In this document: positions 1-8,032 of the stretch, piece after piece
How positions within the stretch are numbered: position 1 is the first letter of the stretch
How the letters are laid out: every line of letters starts with the position of its first letter
Origin: Candidatus Pelagibacter sp. RS40
GTDB lineage: Bacteria > Pseudomonadota > Alphaproteobacteria > Pelagibacterales > Pelagibacteraceae
Assembly: GCF_002101295.1 (NCBI RefSeq)
Contig: NZ_CP020778.1
Coordinates: 1-64,000 of the forward strand
DNA: 64,000 nucleotides
Direction: 5' to 3'
The notes under the pieces: model-generated
The model's input: the letters and a program-made list of their open reading frames with translations, nothing else
What the model was told of the DNA's origin: nothing
Databases searched by the model: none
Position numbers and translations under genes: made by a program

Positions 1-77
1 TCGTCATGATCATCTTTTTTTGCATGTTCGTCATGGTCGTGATCGTCATGATCATCTTTTTTCGCATGTTCGTCATG
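1..77 (-). repeat. 42-bp tandem repeat encoding the His-rich loop of ZnuA
   Basis: Two near-identical copies start at 1 and 43, a period of 42 bp or 14 codons. They match over about 35 bases with one difference visible (a third-position change in the Ala codon). Each encodes DEHAKKDDHD followed by more His/Asp. The array may continue past the left edge. The period is a multiple of three, so gain or loss of units would keep the frame. Confidence 0.85.
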
Positions 78-467
78 ACCATGATCACCGTGATCACCAA
101 AAATATTTCTTTCTCTGAATTTTAATTTAGTAAGTTTTTTAATTTCCATTAATTCAATTTTTTCAGCTTTTTTTCCAATAGATTTTAAAGGCTTTTCTAG
201 AAATGCTTCTATGTCTTCACCGACCCAAAAAATTAAGTCAGCTTCTTGTAGCATTTTTGCGTGAGAAGGTTTCATAGCAAATCCATGTGGAGATGCATAT
301 CCATCTACAATTAAATCAGGTTTTCCTACTCCATCCATTAAATAACTAGCTAGAGAATGTATAGGCTTTATAGATGCAACTACTTTAACATCCGCATTAA
401 CAGATGTTATAAATGTGATAAATGATAAAAAAGATATTATTAAAGGTGTTTTTTTAAGATATTTCAT
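1..467 (-). CDS. znuA: Zinc ABC transporter substrate-binding protein ZnuA (N-terminal part, cut by window edge)
   Basis: Periplasmic Zn(II)-binding protein that delivers zinc to the ZnuBC permease. Only the first 155 codons lie in the window; the gene runs off the left edge. The start is the ATG at 467 on the minus strand. A signal peptide spans about residues 1-25 (KK, then a hydrophobic core, cleavage after VNA). The mature part begins with the family pattern VVASIKPIHSL, followed by a SPHGFAMKPS stretch carrying another likely His ligand. After about residue 125 comes a His/Asp-rich loop containing a repeated DEHAKKDDHDDHDH unit, as in metal-scavenging ZnuA loops. It is divergent from znuCB-zur and shares their Zur operators. 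The family assignment is strong; the C-terminal half cannot be seen. Confidence 0.93.
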   Translation of the reverse strand, partial: MKYLKKTPLIISFLSFITFITSVNADVKVVASIKPIHSLASYLMDGVGKPDLIVDGYASPHGFAMKPSHAKMLQEADLIFWVGEDIEAFLEKPLKSIGKKAEKIELMEIKKLTKLKFRERNIFGDHGDHGHDEHAKKDDHDDHDHDEHAKKDDHD

Positions 468-487
468 GTTTTATGGTTTATAATTAT

Positions 488-502
488 TGTTATATTATAA
501 CA
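488..502. promoter_or_regulatory. Zur box 1
   Basis: TGTTATATTATAACA is a perfect 7-1-7 inverted repeat. It matches the core of the classical Zur operator (GTTATAnTATAAC). It lies between divergent znuA (start 467) and znuC (start 543), with zur itself in the znuC operon, so Zn-dependent repression of both directions is the natural reading. Confidence 0.88.
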
Positions 503-505
503 TTA

Positions 506-520
506 TGTAATAATATAACA
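506..520. promoter_or_regulatory. Zur box 2
   Basis: TGTAATAATATAACA is the same 15-bp inverted repeat with one mismatch between arms. Its centre is 18 bp from box 1, so two Zur dimers could sit side by side on nearby faces of the helix. It is closer to znuC, and the perfect box is closer to znuA. Confidence 0.8.
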
Positions 521-542
521 TTCTGAAGTCAAGTGAAAATAT

Positions 543-1283
543 ATGAACGATAATATTTTAGTTAAATTAAAAAATGCAGGTTTTCGAATAAAGAATAAGT
601 GGCTTGTACAAAGTGTGTCCTTTCAAGTTGAAAAAGGTAAAATTGTTACACTTATAGGTCCTAATGGATCTGGAAAGAGTACAACTGCTAAAATAGCATT
701 GGGAATTTTCAAAAAAATTGAGGGTGAAGTTGAAAAATATACTAATAAAGTTGGCTATGTACCGCAAAAAATCTCAATTGATTGGACCCTACCTCTAAGA
801 GTAAGTGATTTTATGGTGTTAACTGAAAATATTAAAAATGAAGATATAGATGAAGCATTGTCATTAACTGGTGTTATCCATCTCAAAAATAAAAATTTAG
901 GAAGTCTATCAGGAGGAGAATTTCAAAGAGTTTTACTTGCAAGAGCTATCTCAAAAAAACCCGAATTGCTAGTTTTAGATGAGCCTGTTCAAGGAGTAGA
1001 TTTTACAGGTGAAATTGCCCTTTACGAATTAATTAAAAAAATATCTGATGAATTAAATTGTGGTATCTTACTTATATCCCATGATCTTCACACAGTTATG
1101 AGTGCTACTGATCATGTAGTTTGTCTCAATGGTCATGTGTGTTGCTCAGGTTCTCCAATTGATGTTGCAAGAAACAATGAATATAAAGCGCTGTTTGGTG
1201 AACAAGCCTCTAAAACATTAGCTATTTATGAACATAAACATGATCATACTCACTCCAACGATGGAGAAATAAAAAAAAATTAA
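543..1283 (+). CDS. znuC: Zinc ABC transporter ATP-binding protein ZnuC
   Basis: ATPase that powers Zn(II) import through ZnuB. Walker A GPNGSGKS is at residues 39-46, the ABC signature LSGGE at 122-126, Walker B LLVLDEP at 142-148 and the switch His at 180. The length (246 aa) is normal for ZnuC. The C-terminus carries a short HKHDHTH metal-binding tail (231-237), common in zinc importers. The stop codon is immediately followed by the znuB ATG, so the two are translationally linked. Expression is expected to be repressed by Zur through the boxes at 488-520. Confidence 0.95.
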   Translation: MNDNILVKLKNAGFRIKNKWLVQSVSFQVEKGKIVTLIGPNGSGKSTTAKIALGIFKKIEGEVEKYTNKVGYVPQKISIDWTLPLRVSDFMVLTENIKNEDIDEALSLTGVIHLKNKNLGSLSGGEFQRVLLARAISKKPELLVLDEPVQGVDFTGEIALYELIKKISDELNCGILLISHDLHTVMSATDHVVCLNGHVCCSGSPIDVARNNEYKALFGEQASKTLAIYEHKHDHTHSNDGEIKKN

Positions 1284-2087
1284 ATGTTTGATGATTTTTT
1301 TATAAGAGCTTTAGTTGCAGGATTAGGTGTTGCTATCGTTACGGGGCCTCTTGGTTGTTTTGTAGTTTGGAGAAGATTATCTTATTTCGGAGATACTCTT
1401 GCACACTCTGCGCTGCTAGGTGTTACAATGGCTTACTCTTTTCAATTTAATATCGCTTTATCGGTATTTATCATCTCATCTATAATTGCTTTAATTTTAA
1501 TTCAACTTCAAAAAAAAACTAATTTACCTGGAGATGCGTTGTTAGGATTGTTAGCACACTCATCATTAGCAGTTGGATTGGTTGTGATTGGATTTTTAAC
1601 ATTTATTAGATTTGATATAATGGGATTACTTTTTGGTGATATATTAGCAGTAACATTAAATGATATAATTATAATATGGTTTGGTGGAGCTCTTATTTTA
1701 CTAATCTTAAAGTTAATTTGGAGACCGTTATTTGCATCTACAGTAAATTATGAACTTGCAGAAGCTGAGGGACTTAATCCTGATAGAGCAAAAGCGATAT
1801 TTACAATTTTAATGGCTGCAATTATTGCTATCTCGATAAAAATGGTTGGGTTATTATTAATTACAGGAATGTTAATTATCCCAGCTGCTATGGCCAGAAA
1901 TATTTCGGACAGTCCAATTAAAATGGTAATATTTTCAATTATTGGCGGAGTATTGTCAGTAATAATTGGATTATTTACCTCTTTAGAATTTAATACTTCT
2001 TCAGGTCCATCAATAATAGCTGCAGCTTTATTTTTATTTATACTGTCATTATTTAAAATTAAACAATCTGTTCAATTGAAAAACTGA
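1284..2087 (+). CDS. znuB: Zinc ABC transporter permease ZnuB
   Basis: Inner-membrane permease of the ABC-3 family that forms the zinc channel with ZnuC and receives zinc from ZnuA. The protein is 267 aa and almost wholly hydrophobic, with about eight predicted membrane segments. Family hallmarks include the early GPLGCFVVWRRLSYFGDTLAHS stretch (split here by reading only its parts: GCFVVWRR and GDTLAHS) and the later GLLLITGMLIIPAA segment. It starts directly after the znuC stop and is followed seven bases later by zur, making a compact znuCB-zur operon. Confidence 0.94.
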   Translation: MFDDFFIRALVAGLGVAIVTGPLGCFVVWRRLSYFGDTLAHSALLGVTMAYSFQFNIALSVFIISSIIALILIQLQKKTNLPGDALLGLLAHSSLAVGLVVIGFLTFIRFDIMGLLFGDILAVTLNDIIIIWFGGALILLILKLIWRPLFASTVNYELAEAEGLNPDRAKAIFTILMAAIIAISIKMVGLLLITGMLIIPAAMARNISDSPIKMVIFSIIGGVLSVIIGLFTSLEFNTSSGPSIIAAALFLFILSLFKIKQSVQLKN

Positions 2088-2093
2088 TCAACT

Positions 2094-2510
2094 ATGAATA
2101 AAATGCAAAATATGGATAAACATCAAATACTATCAAAAAATCAGCAAATCATTTTTGATATAATTGAAAAAGCAAAAGAGCCAATTAAAGCATATTCAAT
2201 ATTATTCAATGTACAAAAAAAGGGAATTAAGGCGCCTTTACAGGTTTATAGAGCCTTAGATAAATTAGTTGAAATTGGAAAAATTCATAAAATTGAAAGT
2301 AGAAATTCTTTCGTTGCATGTAAAAACTCTAATTGCCAAATATCAAAAGCAACTGCCTTCTCCATATGTGAAAGTTGTGAAGAGGTAAGTGAAATAAGCG
2401 ATAATAAATTATCCAAATATTTAGAAAGTTTTCAAAATAAAGCTGGCATGAAATTTAAAAAATATAACCTTGAATTTTTTGGACTTTGTAAAAAATGTTC
2501 AATTAAATAA
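2094..2510 (+). CDS. zur: Zinc uptake regulator Zur (Fur family)
   Basis: Fur-family repressor expected to bind the znuA/znuC intergenic boxes when zinc is replete. The protein has 138 aa: a winged-helix DNA-binding part (about 10-75, with an APLQVYRALDKLVE recognition region) and a C-terminal dimer domain. Two CxxC pairs (C92/C95 and C132/C135) form the structural zinc site of the family. In the regulatory site region H65 (IHKIES) and C76 (FVAC) are kept, but the usual downstream His appears replaced; a Cys at 81 is nearby. Zur rather than Fur is inferred from the operon and the operators. The start could also be the Met at residue 4 or 7. Confidence 0.9.
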   Translation: MNKMQNMDKHQILSKNQQIIFDIIEKAKEPIKAYSILFNVQKKGIKAPLQVYRALDKLVEIGKIHKIESRNSFVACKNSNCQISKATAFSICESCEEVSEISDNKLSKYLESFQNKAGMKFKKYNLEFFGLCKKCSIK

Positions 2511-2539
2511 TTTGCATATTACAAAAAATATTTTCACAA

Positions 2540-2878
2540 ATGTTATTCTTTCTTTTTAAAGTTATTGCAGCAGGTTTAATTGTTGCTTTTTCGAGTTGGT
2601 TGGCTGGTCAAAATCCTAAGCTGGCTGGATTTATTATAGCATTACCTTTGGTATCACTAATAGCGATACTGTTTTCGTATTATGAGCACAATGATACAGA
2701 AAAAACAGTGATGTTTACGAAAAGTATATTTATTGCAGTACCAGCAAGTTACTTATTCTTTGTACCCTTCTTCTTTGCAAAATCTTTTAATATGAATTTT
2801 TTCATAATTTATATTGCAGGTTTAATGTTTCTAATCGGTGGATATTTTATCCATAGATACATAGTTAATTTCTTATAA
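2540..2878 (+). CDS. DUF3147-like small membrane protein
   Basis: 112 aa with four predicted transmembrane helices (about 2-22, 26-46, 60-80 and 86-108). The layout resembles DUF3147: a helix, a short polar loop (AGQNPKLAG), a hydrophobic segment with ALPLVSLIAI, a charged EHNDTEK loop, then two more helices. The function of the family is unknown. It lies 29 bases after zur and could be read from the zinc operon, but there is no sequence evidence of a metal role and no metal-binding motif. Confidence 0.7.
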   Translation: MLFFLFKVIAAGLIVAFSSWLAGQNPKLAGFIIALPLVSLIAILFSYYEHNDTEKTVMFTKSIFIAVPASYLFFVPFFFAKSFNMNFFIIYIAGLMFLIGGYFIHRYIVNFL

Positions 2879-2888
2879 AGTTAACAAA

Positions 2889-2917
2889 TTTAACAAATCT
2901 TTAACATAAGTGTCATA
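2889..2917 (+). promoter_or_regulatory. Pho-box-like direct repeat array upstream of the 73-aa membrane protein
   Basis: TTTAACA (2889-2895), four bases, TTTAACA (2900-2906), four bases, TGTCATA (2911-2917): three 7-mers in exact 11-bp phase. Seven-bp direct repeats with 4-bp spacers are the known architecture of PhoB-binding Pho boxes. Similar repeats (T[G/T]TAA[C/T]A) precede pstC and pstS in the same orientation relative to the gene. PhoB binding is inferred. Confidence 0.55.
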
Positions 2918-2937
2918 AGTAATACGAAAGGAGTTAT

Positions 2938-3159
2938 ATGTTTTTAAAAAAATATCTTAAGTGGATAAGTACATTTTTAGTTCTAATTGGAATATTATTA
3001 ACAAATTTAAATATATATCCGATAAATATATATTTTCATGGTCTTGGTGTAGTTGGATGGACAATATCGGGTTTTTTATTAAAGGATAAGGCCATATTAA
3101 CTAATTTTGGATTACAAATTCCATTATTTGTAATTGGTATCTCAAAAATTGTATTTTAA
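2938..3159 (+). CDS. Small membrane protein, function unknown
   Basis: 73 aa with two to three hydrophobic segments (about 9-27, 33-47 and 53-72), linked by LNIYPINIYFHGLG and a short LKDKA loop. I do not recognise a characterised family; the shape recalls small DUF6552-type proteins of marine Alphaproteobacteria, which is only an impression. The ATG is preceded by a strong Shine-Dalgarno (AAAGGAG, ending five bases before the start), unusual in this window where most starts have weak or no SD. A Pho-box-like triple repeat lies immediately upstream, and the gene is convergent with phoB 14 bases away. Coding status is supported by the SD and clean hydrophobic pattern. Confidence 0.72.
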   Translation: MFLKKYLKWISTFLVLIGILLTNLNIYPINIYFHGLGVVGWTISGFLLKDKAILTNFGLQIPLFVIGISKIVF

Positions 3160-3173
3160 TTTTATAAAAGTAA

Positions 3174-3854
3174 TTAAATTAAGGAATATCCAGCAGATCG
3201 AACAGTCCTAATTAATTCTTTTTTGTTTTTTAAATTTACTGATTTTCTTAATCTTCTTATGTGAACATCAATAGTTCTACTTTCAACATTAATGTTATTT
3301 GGCCAAACATTTTCAAGTATCTGATCTCTGGAATAAACTCTTTTTGGATTTAATAAAAAAAATTCAAGTAATCTAAATTCTGTTGGACCAAGTGTAATTT
3401 CAATATCACTTCTAAAAACTCTTCTTTCATTTCTGTTTAATTTTAAATCATCAAATTCGATATAATCTGAAACTATTTTAGGATCTGATCGTCTAAGTAC
3501 AGCTTTAATTCTTGCTAATAATTCATTGAAGCTAAATGGTTTTGTTAAATAATCATCTACACCACTATCTAAACCCTTTATTTTATCTTCTTCTTCACCT
3601 TTTGCGGTTAGCATTATTATTGGTAGGCTTTTTAGTTTTATATCTTTCCTAATATTTTTACAAATTTCTACTCCAGATAGATCTGGTAGCATCCAATCTA
3701 AAAGAAGCAAATGTGGTTCAAATTTCTTTAGTTCTTTTAAACCATTATTTCCATTAGTTGATGATGATACAATAAATCCCTCTTTCTCAAGATTGTGTTG
3801 AACTAATTGTATTATTGAAGGTTCATCTTCAATAATAAATATTTTGCCACTCAT
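3174..3854 (-). CDS. phoB: Phosphate regulon response regulator PhoB
   Basis: OmpR/PhoB-family transcription factor, phosphorylated by PhoR under phosphate limitation to activate Pho genes. The receiver domain covers about 1-120, with the phospho-acceptor D53 (LLLLDWMLPD), acidic pair E10-D11 region and K105 (YLTKPF). The winged-helix effector covers about 130-226, with the recognition-helix pattern SRTIDVHIRRLRKS. The length (226 aa) is typical. It is the last gene of pstCAB-phoUB, one base after phoU, so it is probably autoregulated through the Pho box before pstC. Confidence 0.95.
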   Translation of the reverse strand: MSGKIFIIEDEPSIIQLVQHNLEKEGFIVSSSTNGNNGLKELKKFEPHLLLLDWMLPDLSGVEICKNIRKDIKLKSLPIIMLTAKGEEEDKIKGLDSGVDDYLTKPFSFNELLARIKAVLRRSDPKIVSDYIEFDDLKLNRNERRVFRSDIEITLGPTEFRLLEFFLLNPKRVYSRDQILENVWPNNINVESRTIDVHIRRLRKSVNLKNKKELIRTVRSAGYSLI

Positions 3855-3855
3855 G

Positions 3856-4548
3856 TTACTCTTGAATAACTTTACCTTTAGGTCTATTTCCCTTTAAATA
3901 TTCACCTTTAATTAAGTAACATATGGACTCAGCTATATTGGTTATATGATCACCCGCTCTTTCTAAATTTTTAGTTGCAAAAATTAGATGCGTTGAAAAA
4001 TCTAAATTTTTTTTGTCTTTTGATAAAAATTCAATAACACTTTCCATAGCTATATATGTTAGATCATCTACCTGTTCATCTTTTTCCCAAACATCTTTAG
4101 CTTTATCAAAATTTTTATTTACATAGCTATCTATCACATCATTTAATTGTTTTATGACCAAATCTCCTAGTCTTTTTAGATTTGATAATAATTCTTCCGG
4201 TAAATCTAATGGCAAGGGCTTAATTTTTTTTGCATTACTTTTTGATAAATCACCAATTCTCTCTAAATCTTGTGAGATTTTTAAAGAACTAATTGTTTCT
4301 CTTAAATCAATAGCCATTGGAGCTCTCTTTACAAGTAATGTCATTATTTGAGTGTCTATTTTTGATCTGAATTTATTTATTTCTTCATCACTTTTGATTA
4401 TTTTATCAATTGAATCCTTATCTACTTTAATTATGGCATCCATTGAATCTACTAACTGTGTTTCTGTTAAACTACCCATTTTTATGACAGAGTCAGTTAG
4501 GTGCTGTAATTCCTCTTCGTATGATTTTACTGTGTGTTCATTGCTCAT
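3856..4548 (-). CDS. phoU: Phosphate-specific transport accessory protein PhoU
   Basis: Cytoplasmic negative modulator that links PstSCAB activity to PhoR. 230 aa, all-helical, with the two-fold repeat of three-helix bundles typical of PhoU: the first copy around 10-110 with MAIDLRETISSLKISQDLERIGD, quoted here only in part as DLERIGD, and the second around 120-220 with NLERAGDHITNIAE. These ExxGD/ERxGDH motifs are the conserved metal-binding signatures. It is located between pstB (two bases upstream) and phoB (one base downstream). Confidence 0.95.
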   Translation of the reverse strand: MSNEHTVKSYEEELQHLTDSVIKMGSLTETQLVDSMDAIIKVDKDSIDKIIKSDEEINKFRSKIDTQIMTLLVKRAPMAIDLRETISSLKISQDLERIGDLSKSNAKKIKPLPLDLPEELLSNLKRLGDLVIKQLNDVIDSYVNKNFDKAKDVWEKDEQVDDLTYIAMESVIEFLSKDKKNLDFSTHLIFATKNLERAGDHITNIAESICYLIKGEYLKGNRPKGKVIQE

Positions 4549-4550
4549 GT

Positions 4551-5312
4551 TTATCCAAATCTACCTGTAATATAGTCTTGTGTCATTTTATTGTCAGGGT
4601 TTTTGAAAATTTTTTCCGTTTTACCAACTTCTATTAACTTACCTAAGTGAAAAAACCCTGTTTTTTGTGAAACTCTAACAGCTTGAGCCATAGAATGAGT
4701 AACAATCACAATAGTGTAAGTTTTTTTCAATTCATCGATTAATTCTTCAATTTTAGCAGTTGCAATGGGATCTAGAGCGGAGCATGGCTCATCCATTAAT
4801 ATTACCTCAGGATTTACAGAAATAGCTCTAGCTATACAAAGTCTTTGTTGTTGACCACCAGACAATCCAGTTCCTGGTTCATTTAGTCTATCTTTTACCT
4901 CTTCCCATAAAGCTGCTTTTCTCAAACTATTTTCAACAATTTCATCTAGTTCATTTTTACTTTCACCTTTTCCATGAATTTTTGGACCATAAGAAATATT
5001 ATCATAAATGCTTTTGGGAAATGGATTTGGTTTTTGGAAAACCATACCAACTCTTTCTCTTAATGAAACTACGTCTAATTCTTTACTATTTATCTCAATT
5101 CCATCTATCTCTATATTTCCTGTAACTTTGCATATATCGATGACATCGTTCATTCTGTTAATACATCTAATAAAAGTAGATTTTCCACATCCCGATGGTC
5201 CAATTAATGCTGTTACCTCTTTTTCGTTTAAATCAAGGTTTACATCGAACAAAGCTTGTTTATTACCATAATAAACATTCAAATTTTTTGATTTAATTTT
5301 AATATCAGACAT
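4551..5312 (-). CDS. pstB: Phosphate ABC transporter ATP-binding protein PstB
   Basis: ATPase of the high-affinity phosphate importer. Walker A GPSGCGKS is at residues 38-45, the signature LSGGQ at 150-154 and Walker B ILMDEP at 171-176. The PstB-typical [14 protein letters not shown] segment follows Walker A (here [10 protein letters not shown]). At 253 aa it is full length. It lies directly downstream of pstA with no gap, and phoU follows after two bases. Confidence 0.96.
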   Translation of the reverse strand: MSDIKIKSKNLNVYYGNKQALFDVNLDLNEKEVTALIGPSGCGKSTFIRCINRMNDVIDICKVTGNIEIDGIEINSKELDVVSLRERVGMVFQKPNPFPKSIYDNISYGPKIHGKGESKNELDEIVENSLRKAALWEEVKDRLNEPGTGLSGGQQQRLCIARAISVNPEVILMDEPCSALDPIATAKIEELIDELKKTYTIVIVTHSMAQAVRVSQKTGFFHLGKLIEVGKTEKIFKNPDNKMTQDYITGRFG

Positions 5313-6575
5313 TTAGTTCCATCTTTTTTCGAATTTTTGTCTTAAATATACTGCTAAAAAATTCATTACAATTAAAAAACTTAGCAACATCATGATTGTT
5401 GCTGATGTTTTTTCAACAAAACCTCTTTCTGCTGACTCAGACCATAGATAAACTTGAACAGGTAAAGAAGATGAAGGATCAATAGGTGTTGATGGAATAT
5501 CAACAACAAATGCCACCATGCCAATCAAGATCAAAGGTGCTGTTTCTCCTAAAGCTTGAGCTAATCCTATAATTGTTCCTGATAAAGTGCCAGGCAATGC
5601 TAATGGTACAACATGATGAAAAACTGATTGAAATTTTGAAGCTCCAACTGCAAGTGCACCTTCTCTTATTGAAGGAGGCACAGCTTTCAAAGACGCCCTA
5701 CAAGGTATAATTATTCTAGGTAATGTCATTAAAGCTAAAGTTATTCCAGCTACCAATGGGGTTGATCTGGGCAACTGAATAGTTGCTAGTAAAATTTGAA
5801 GAGCTAGTAATCCATAAACAATTGATGGAACAGCAGCAAGATTATTAATATTGATTTCAATAAAATCAGTAATTTTATTTTTTGGAGCAAATTCCTCTAA
5901 ATATATTGAAGCTAAAACTGCAATTGGAAAAGACAATAATAGACAAATCAATATACTATAAAATGATCCAACTAAAGCACCACCAATTCCAGCAATCTCA
6001 GGATCTCTTGAATCACCATTTTTAAAAAAATAATTATTAAAATTTTTTATAATCTTCTTGTTTTCTAAAAAATTATCATAAATACTTAATTGAAAATTAG
6101 ATATTCTTCTTCTTTCCTCAGGTAAATCTCTAGGATAATTTCCTTTATGAAGCTGATCTATATCATCAGAAGATGTTATCTCTAAATTTACAGTTTTTCC
6201 TAATAAATTACTGTTATTTATTAATGCATTTTTAATTTCTAACTCAGCATCAGTGGTAAATAAATCAATAAGCTGATTTTCCTCATCTAAATTATTAGTA
6301 GGATATGTTTTGAGAAGAGTCTCAATTGTTATATCAAAAAAATCTGCTTCAAGAATTTCATCTTTTGTAGCTCCATTTTTGACTCCTAAGAGCTCTGGAT
6401 CATAAAAAACATCAACATTTATTGCTGTTTTCATAAAAGCTGAGCTACCTTTAGAAAATATATTTTGAACTAAAATTAATACAAATAACAATGCTAAAAA
6501 TATTGAAGCTAATCCATAAAATCTAAATCTTTTTTCAGCGTTATGTCTCTTTTTTAACCTTTTTTCTTTAGTCAT
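5313..6575 (-). CDS. pstA: Phosphate ABC transporter permease PstA
   Basis: Inner-membrane permease partner of PstC. I place the start at the ATG at 6575 (420 aa) rather than the more upstream ATG at 6614: the chosen start overlaps the pstC stop by eight bases, a typical coupled junction, and removes a tail lying inside pstC. After the first membrane segment comes a long hydrophilic region (about 50-195), matching the DUF3333-type extension of many alphaproteobacterial PstA proteins. The MetI-like permease domain occupies about 200-415, with the EAA-loop pattern EGALAVGASKFQS. Confidence 0.92.
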   Translation of the reverse strand: MTKEKRLKKRHNAEKRFRFYGLASIFLALLFVLILVQNIFSKGSSAFMKTAINVDVFYDPELLGVKNGATKDEILEADFFDITIETLLKTYPTNNLDEENQLIDLFTTDAELEIKNALINNSNLLGKTVNLEITSSDDIDQLHKGNYPRDLPEERRRISNFQLSIYDNFLENKKIIKNFNNYFFKNGDSRDPEIAGIGGALVGSFYSILICLLLSFPIAVLASIYLEEFAPKNKITDFIEININNLAAVPSIVYGLLALQILLATIQLPRSTPLVAGITLALMTLPRIIIPCRASLKAVPPSIREGALAVGASKFQSVFHHVVPLALPGTLSGTIIGLAQALGETAPLILIGMVAFVVDIPSTPIDPSSSLPVQVYLWSESAERGFVEKTSATIMMLLSFLIVMNFLAVYLRQKFEKRWN

Positions 6576-7971
6576 ATTTTTCTCTATATTTTTTAACAGC
6601 TCTTTGAGCCACATAATTTAAAATCAATGTTGCAACGAAAAGAGTTAACCCTAATGCAAAAGCAGATTGCGTTTTTGGACTATCAAACTCTTGGTCGCCC
6701 ACTAGTATCATCACTATTTGAGTTGTAATAGTTGTTGTTGATTCAAGTGGATTAATAGTAAGATTTGCAGCTAAACCTGCTGCCATAACAACTATCATTG
6801 TTTCTCCAATTGCTCTAGATACAGCTAACAATACAGACCCAATTATTCCTGGTAAAGCAGCTGGTATTACAACTTGCTTTATTGTTTCAGATTTTGTTGC
6901 ACCCACCGCATAAGAACCATCTCTTAATGATTGCGGAACAGAATTAATAACATCATCAGATAAAGATGAAATGTAGGGGATAATCATTATGCCCATGATT
7001 AGACCTGCAGCCAAAGCACTCTCTGATGATACAGTTAATCCTAAACTTTCACCAAATTGTCTAAAAAATGGTCCGACAGTAAGAGCTGCAAAAAAACCAT
7101 AAACAACAGTTGGGATGCCTGCTAAAATTTCTATAATTGGTTTAGATATCCTTCTAATTTTAGTTGAAGCATATTCTGCCATATATATTCCAGAAAATAA
7201 TCCTATTGGAACTGCAACAAACATAGCTATCAATGCAATAAATGAGGTTCCTGCAATTAAAGGAATGAAACCAAAAGCGTCTTTTAATTCTTCATATTCA
7301 GCAACTGTTATAGAAGAAGCATCTCTAACAAAAGCTCTTTGAGGACTCCAGTTTGTACCAAATAAGTAATCGAATATATTTATGACAGAAAAAAATTTAA
7401 TACTTTCAAAAAGTAGTGAGAAAATTATTCCTAAGGTAGTTAAAATTGCTATTAGAGATGATACAAACAATAAACCTTTTAAGATAATTTCAACATCATC
7501 TCTTGCCTTATTATTGTTTTTTATTTTTTTTAATGAGTAAAGTATTGAGCCTATAATAACTGAAAAAATTAAAACTATTTTTGAATTTGTAAATAAACCT
7601 ATAAATTTAGAATATGACAAAGCACTTTGTTGTAAAATATTATCTATATCTCCAAAATATGTTCCAAGATGTATTGCTTTAATTTTTTCGTAAATTAAAT
7701 TTGCTTCGTTTTTATCACTTATATTTGCTCCTAATTTAGCAGCATTGTCTATAATGATTGATTTGATAATTATTGGTTCAAATAACGTCCATATCAACAG
7801 AAAAACTAAAGATGGTATTGAGCACCATAAAACTAAATAGTATCCATAAAACTTTGGTAACGCGTTTAATTTTAAATTATTTTGTAGTGCTAAACTTCTA
7901 GTTTTCGATTTTCCATAAAAAAACAATGAAATTGAAAATATTATTATTAAAAATATTAGTGCGAAATTCAT
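6568..7971 (-). CDS. pstC: Phosphate ABC transporter permease PstC
   Basis: Inner-membrane permease of the phosphate importer. The start is set at the ATG at 7971 (467 aa); an in-frame TTG two codons earlier (7977) is the alternative. The N-terminal 160 residues hold two or three extra membrane segments, longer than E. coli PstC but common in Alphaproteobacteria. The MetI-like domain lies at about 235-460, with the EAA pattern DGSYAVGATKSETI. No SD is visible, and a TATTAT hexamer lies only six bases before the start, so the transcript may be leaderless. Pho-box-like repeats lie at 7996-8013. Confidence 0.93.
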   Translation of the reverse strand: MNFALIFLIIIFSISLFFYGKSKTRSLALQNNLKLNALPKFYGYYLVLWCSIPSLVFLLIWTLFEPIIIKSIIIDNAAKLGANISDKNEANLIYEKIKAIHLGTYFGDIDNILQQSALSYSKFIGLFTNSKIVLIFSVIIGSILYSLKKIKNNNKARDDVEIILKGLLFVSSLIAILTTLGIIFSLLFESIKFFSVINIFDYLFGTNWSPQRAFVRDASSITVAEYEELKDAFGFIPLIAGTSFIALIAMFVAVPIGLFSGIYMAEYASTKIRRISKPIIEILAGIPTVVYGFFAALTVGPFFRQFGESLGLTVSSESALAAGLIMGIMIIPYISSLSDDVINSVPQSLRDGSYAVGATKSETIKQVVIPAALPGIIGSVLLAVSRAIGETMIVVMAAGLAANLTINPLESTTTITTQIVMILVGDQEFDSPKTQSAFALGLTLFVATLILNYVAQRAVKKYREKYD

Positions 7972-7995
7972 TCGCAATAATAGTTACATTTTAAA

Positions 7996-8013
7996 TGTTA
8001 CAAAATTGTTACA
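7996..8013 (-). promoter_or_regulatory. Pho-box-like repeat upstream of pstC
   Basis: On the minus strand TGTAACA, four bases, TGTAACA: two identical 7-mers in 11-bp phase, with a further TGTAAC slightly out of phase downstream. It sits between the pstS terminator and the pstC start, in the correct orientation. It gives pstCAB-phoUB its own PhoB-responsive promoter, by inference. Confidence 0.7.
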
Positions 8014-8032
8014 ATTTAAATCTGTAATTGAA

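Noticed and set aside
1..77. Tandem repeats as a possible CRISPR array or intergenic satellite
   Set aside because: The repeat is within the znuA frame, has a period of 14 codons and encodes a His-rich loop.
567..767. Minus-strand open frame opposite znuC
   Set aside because: Lies wholly inside znuC, with no SD and no family resemblance; a shadow of an AT-rich gene.
6576..6614. Upstream ATG for pstA (13 extra residues)
   Set aside because: Would lie inside pstC; the ATG at 6575 gives a coupled ATGACTAA junction.
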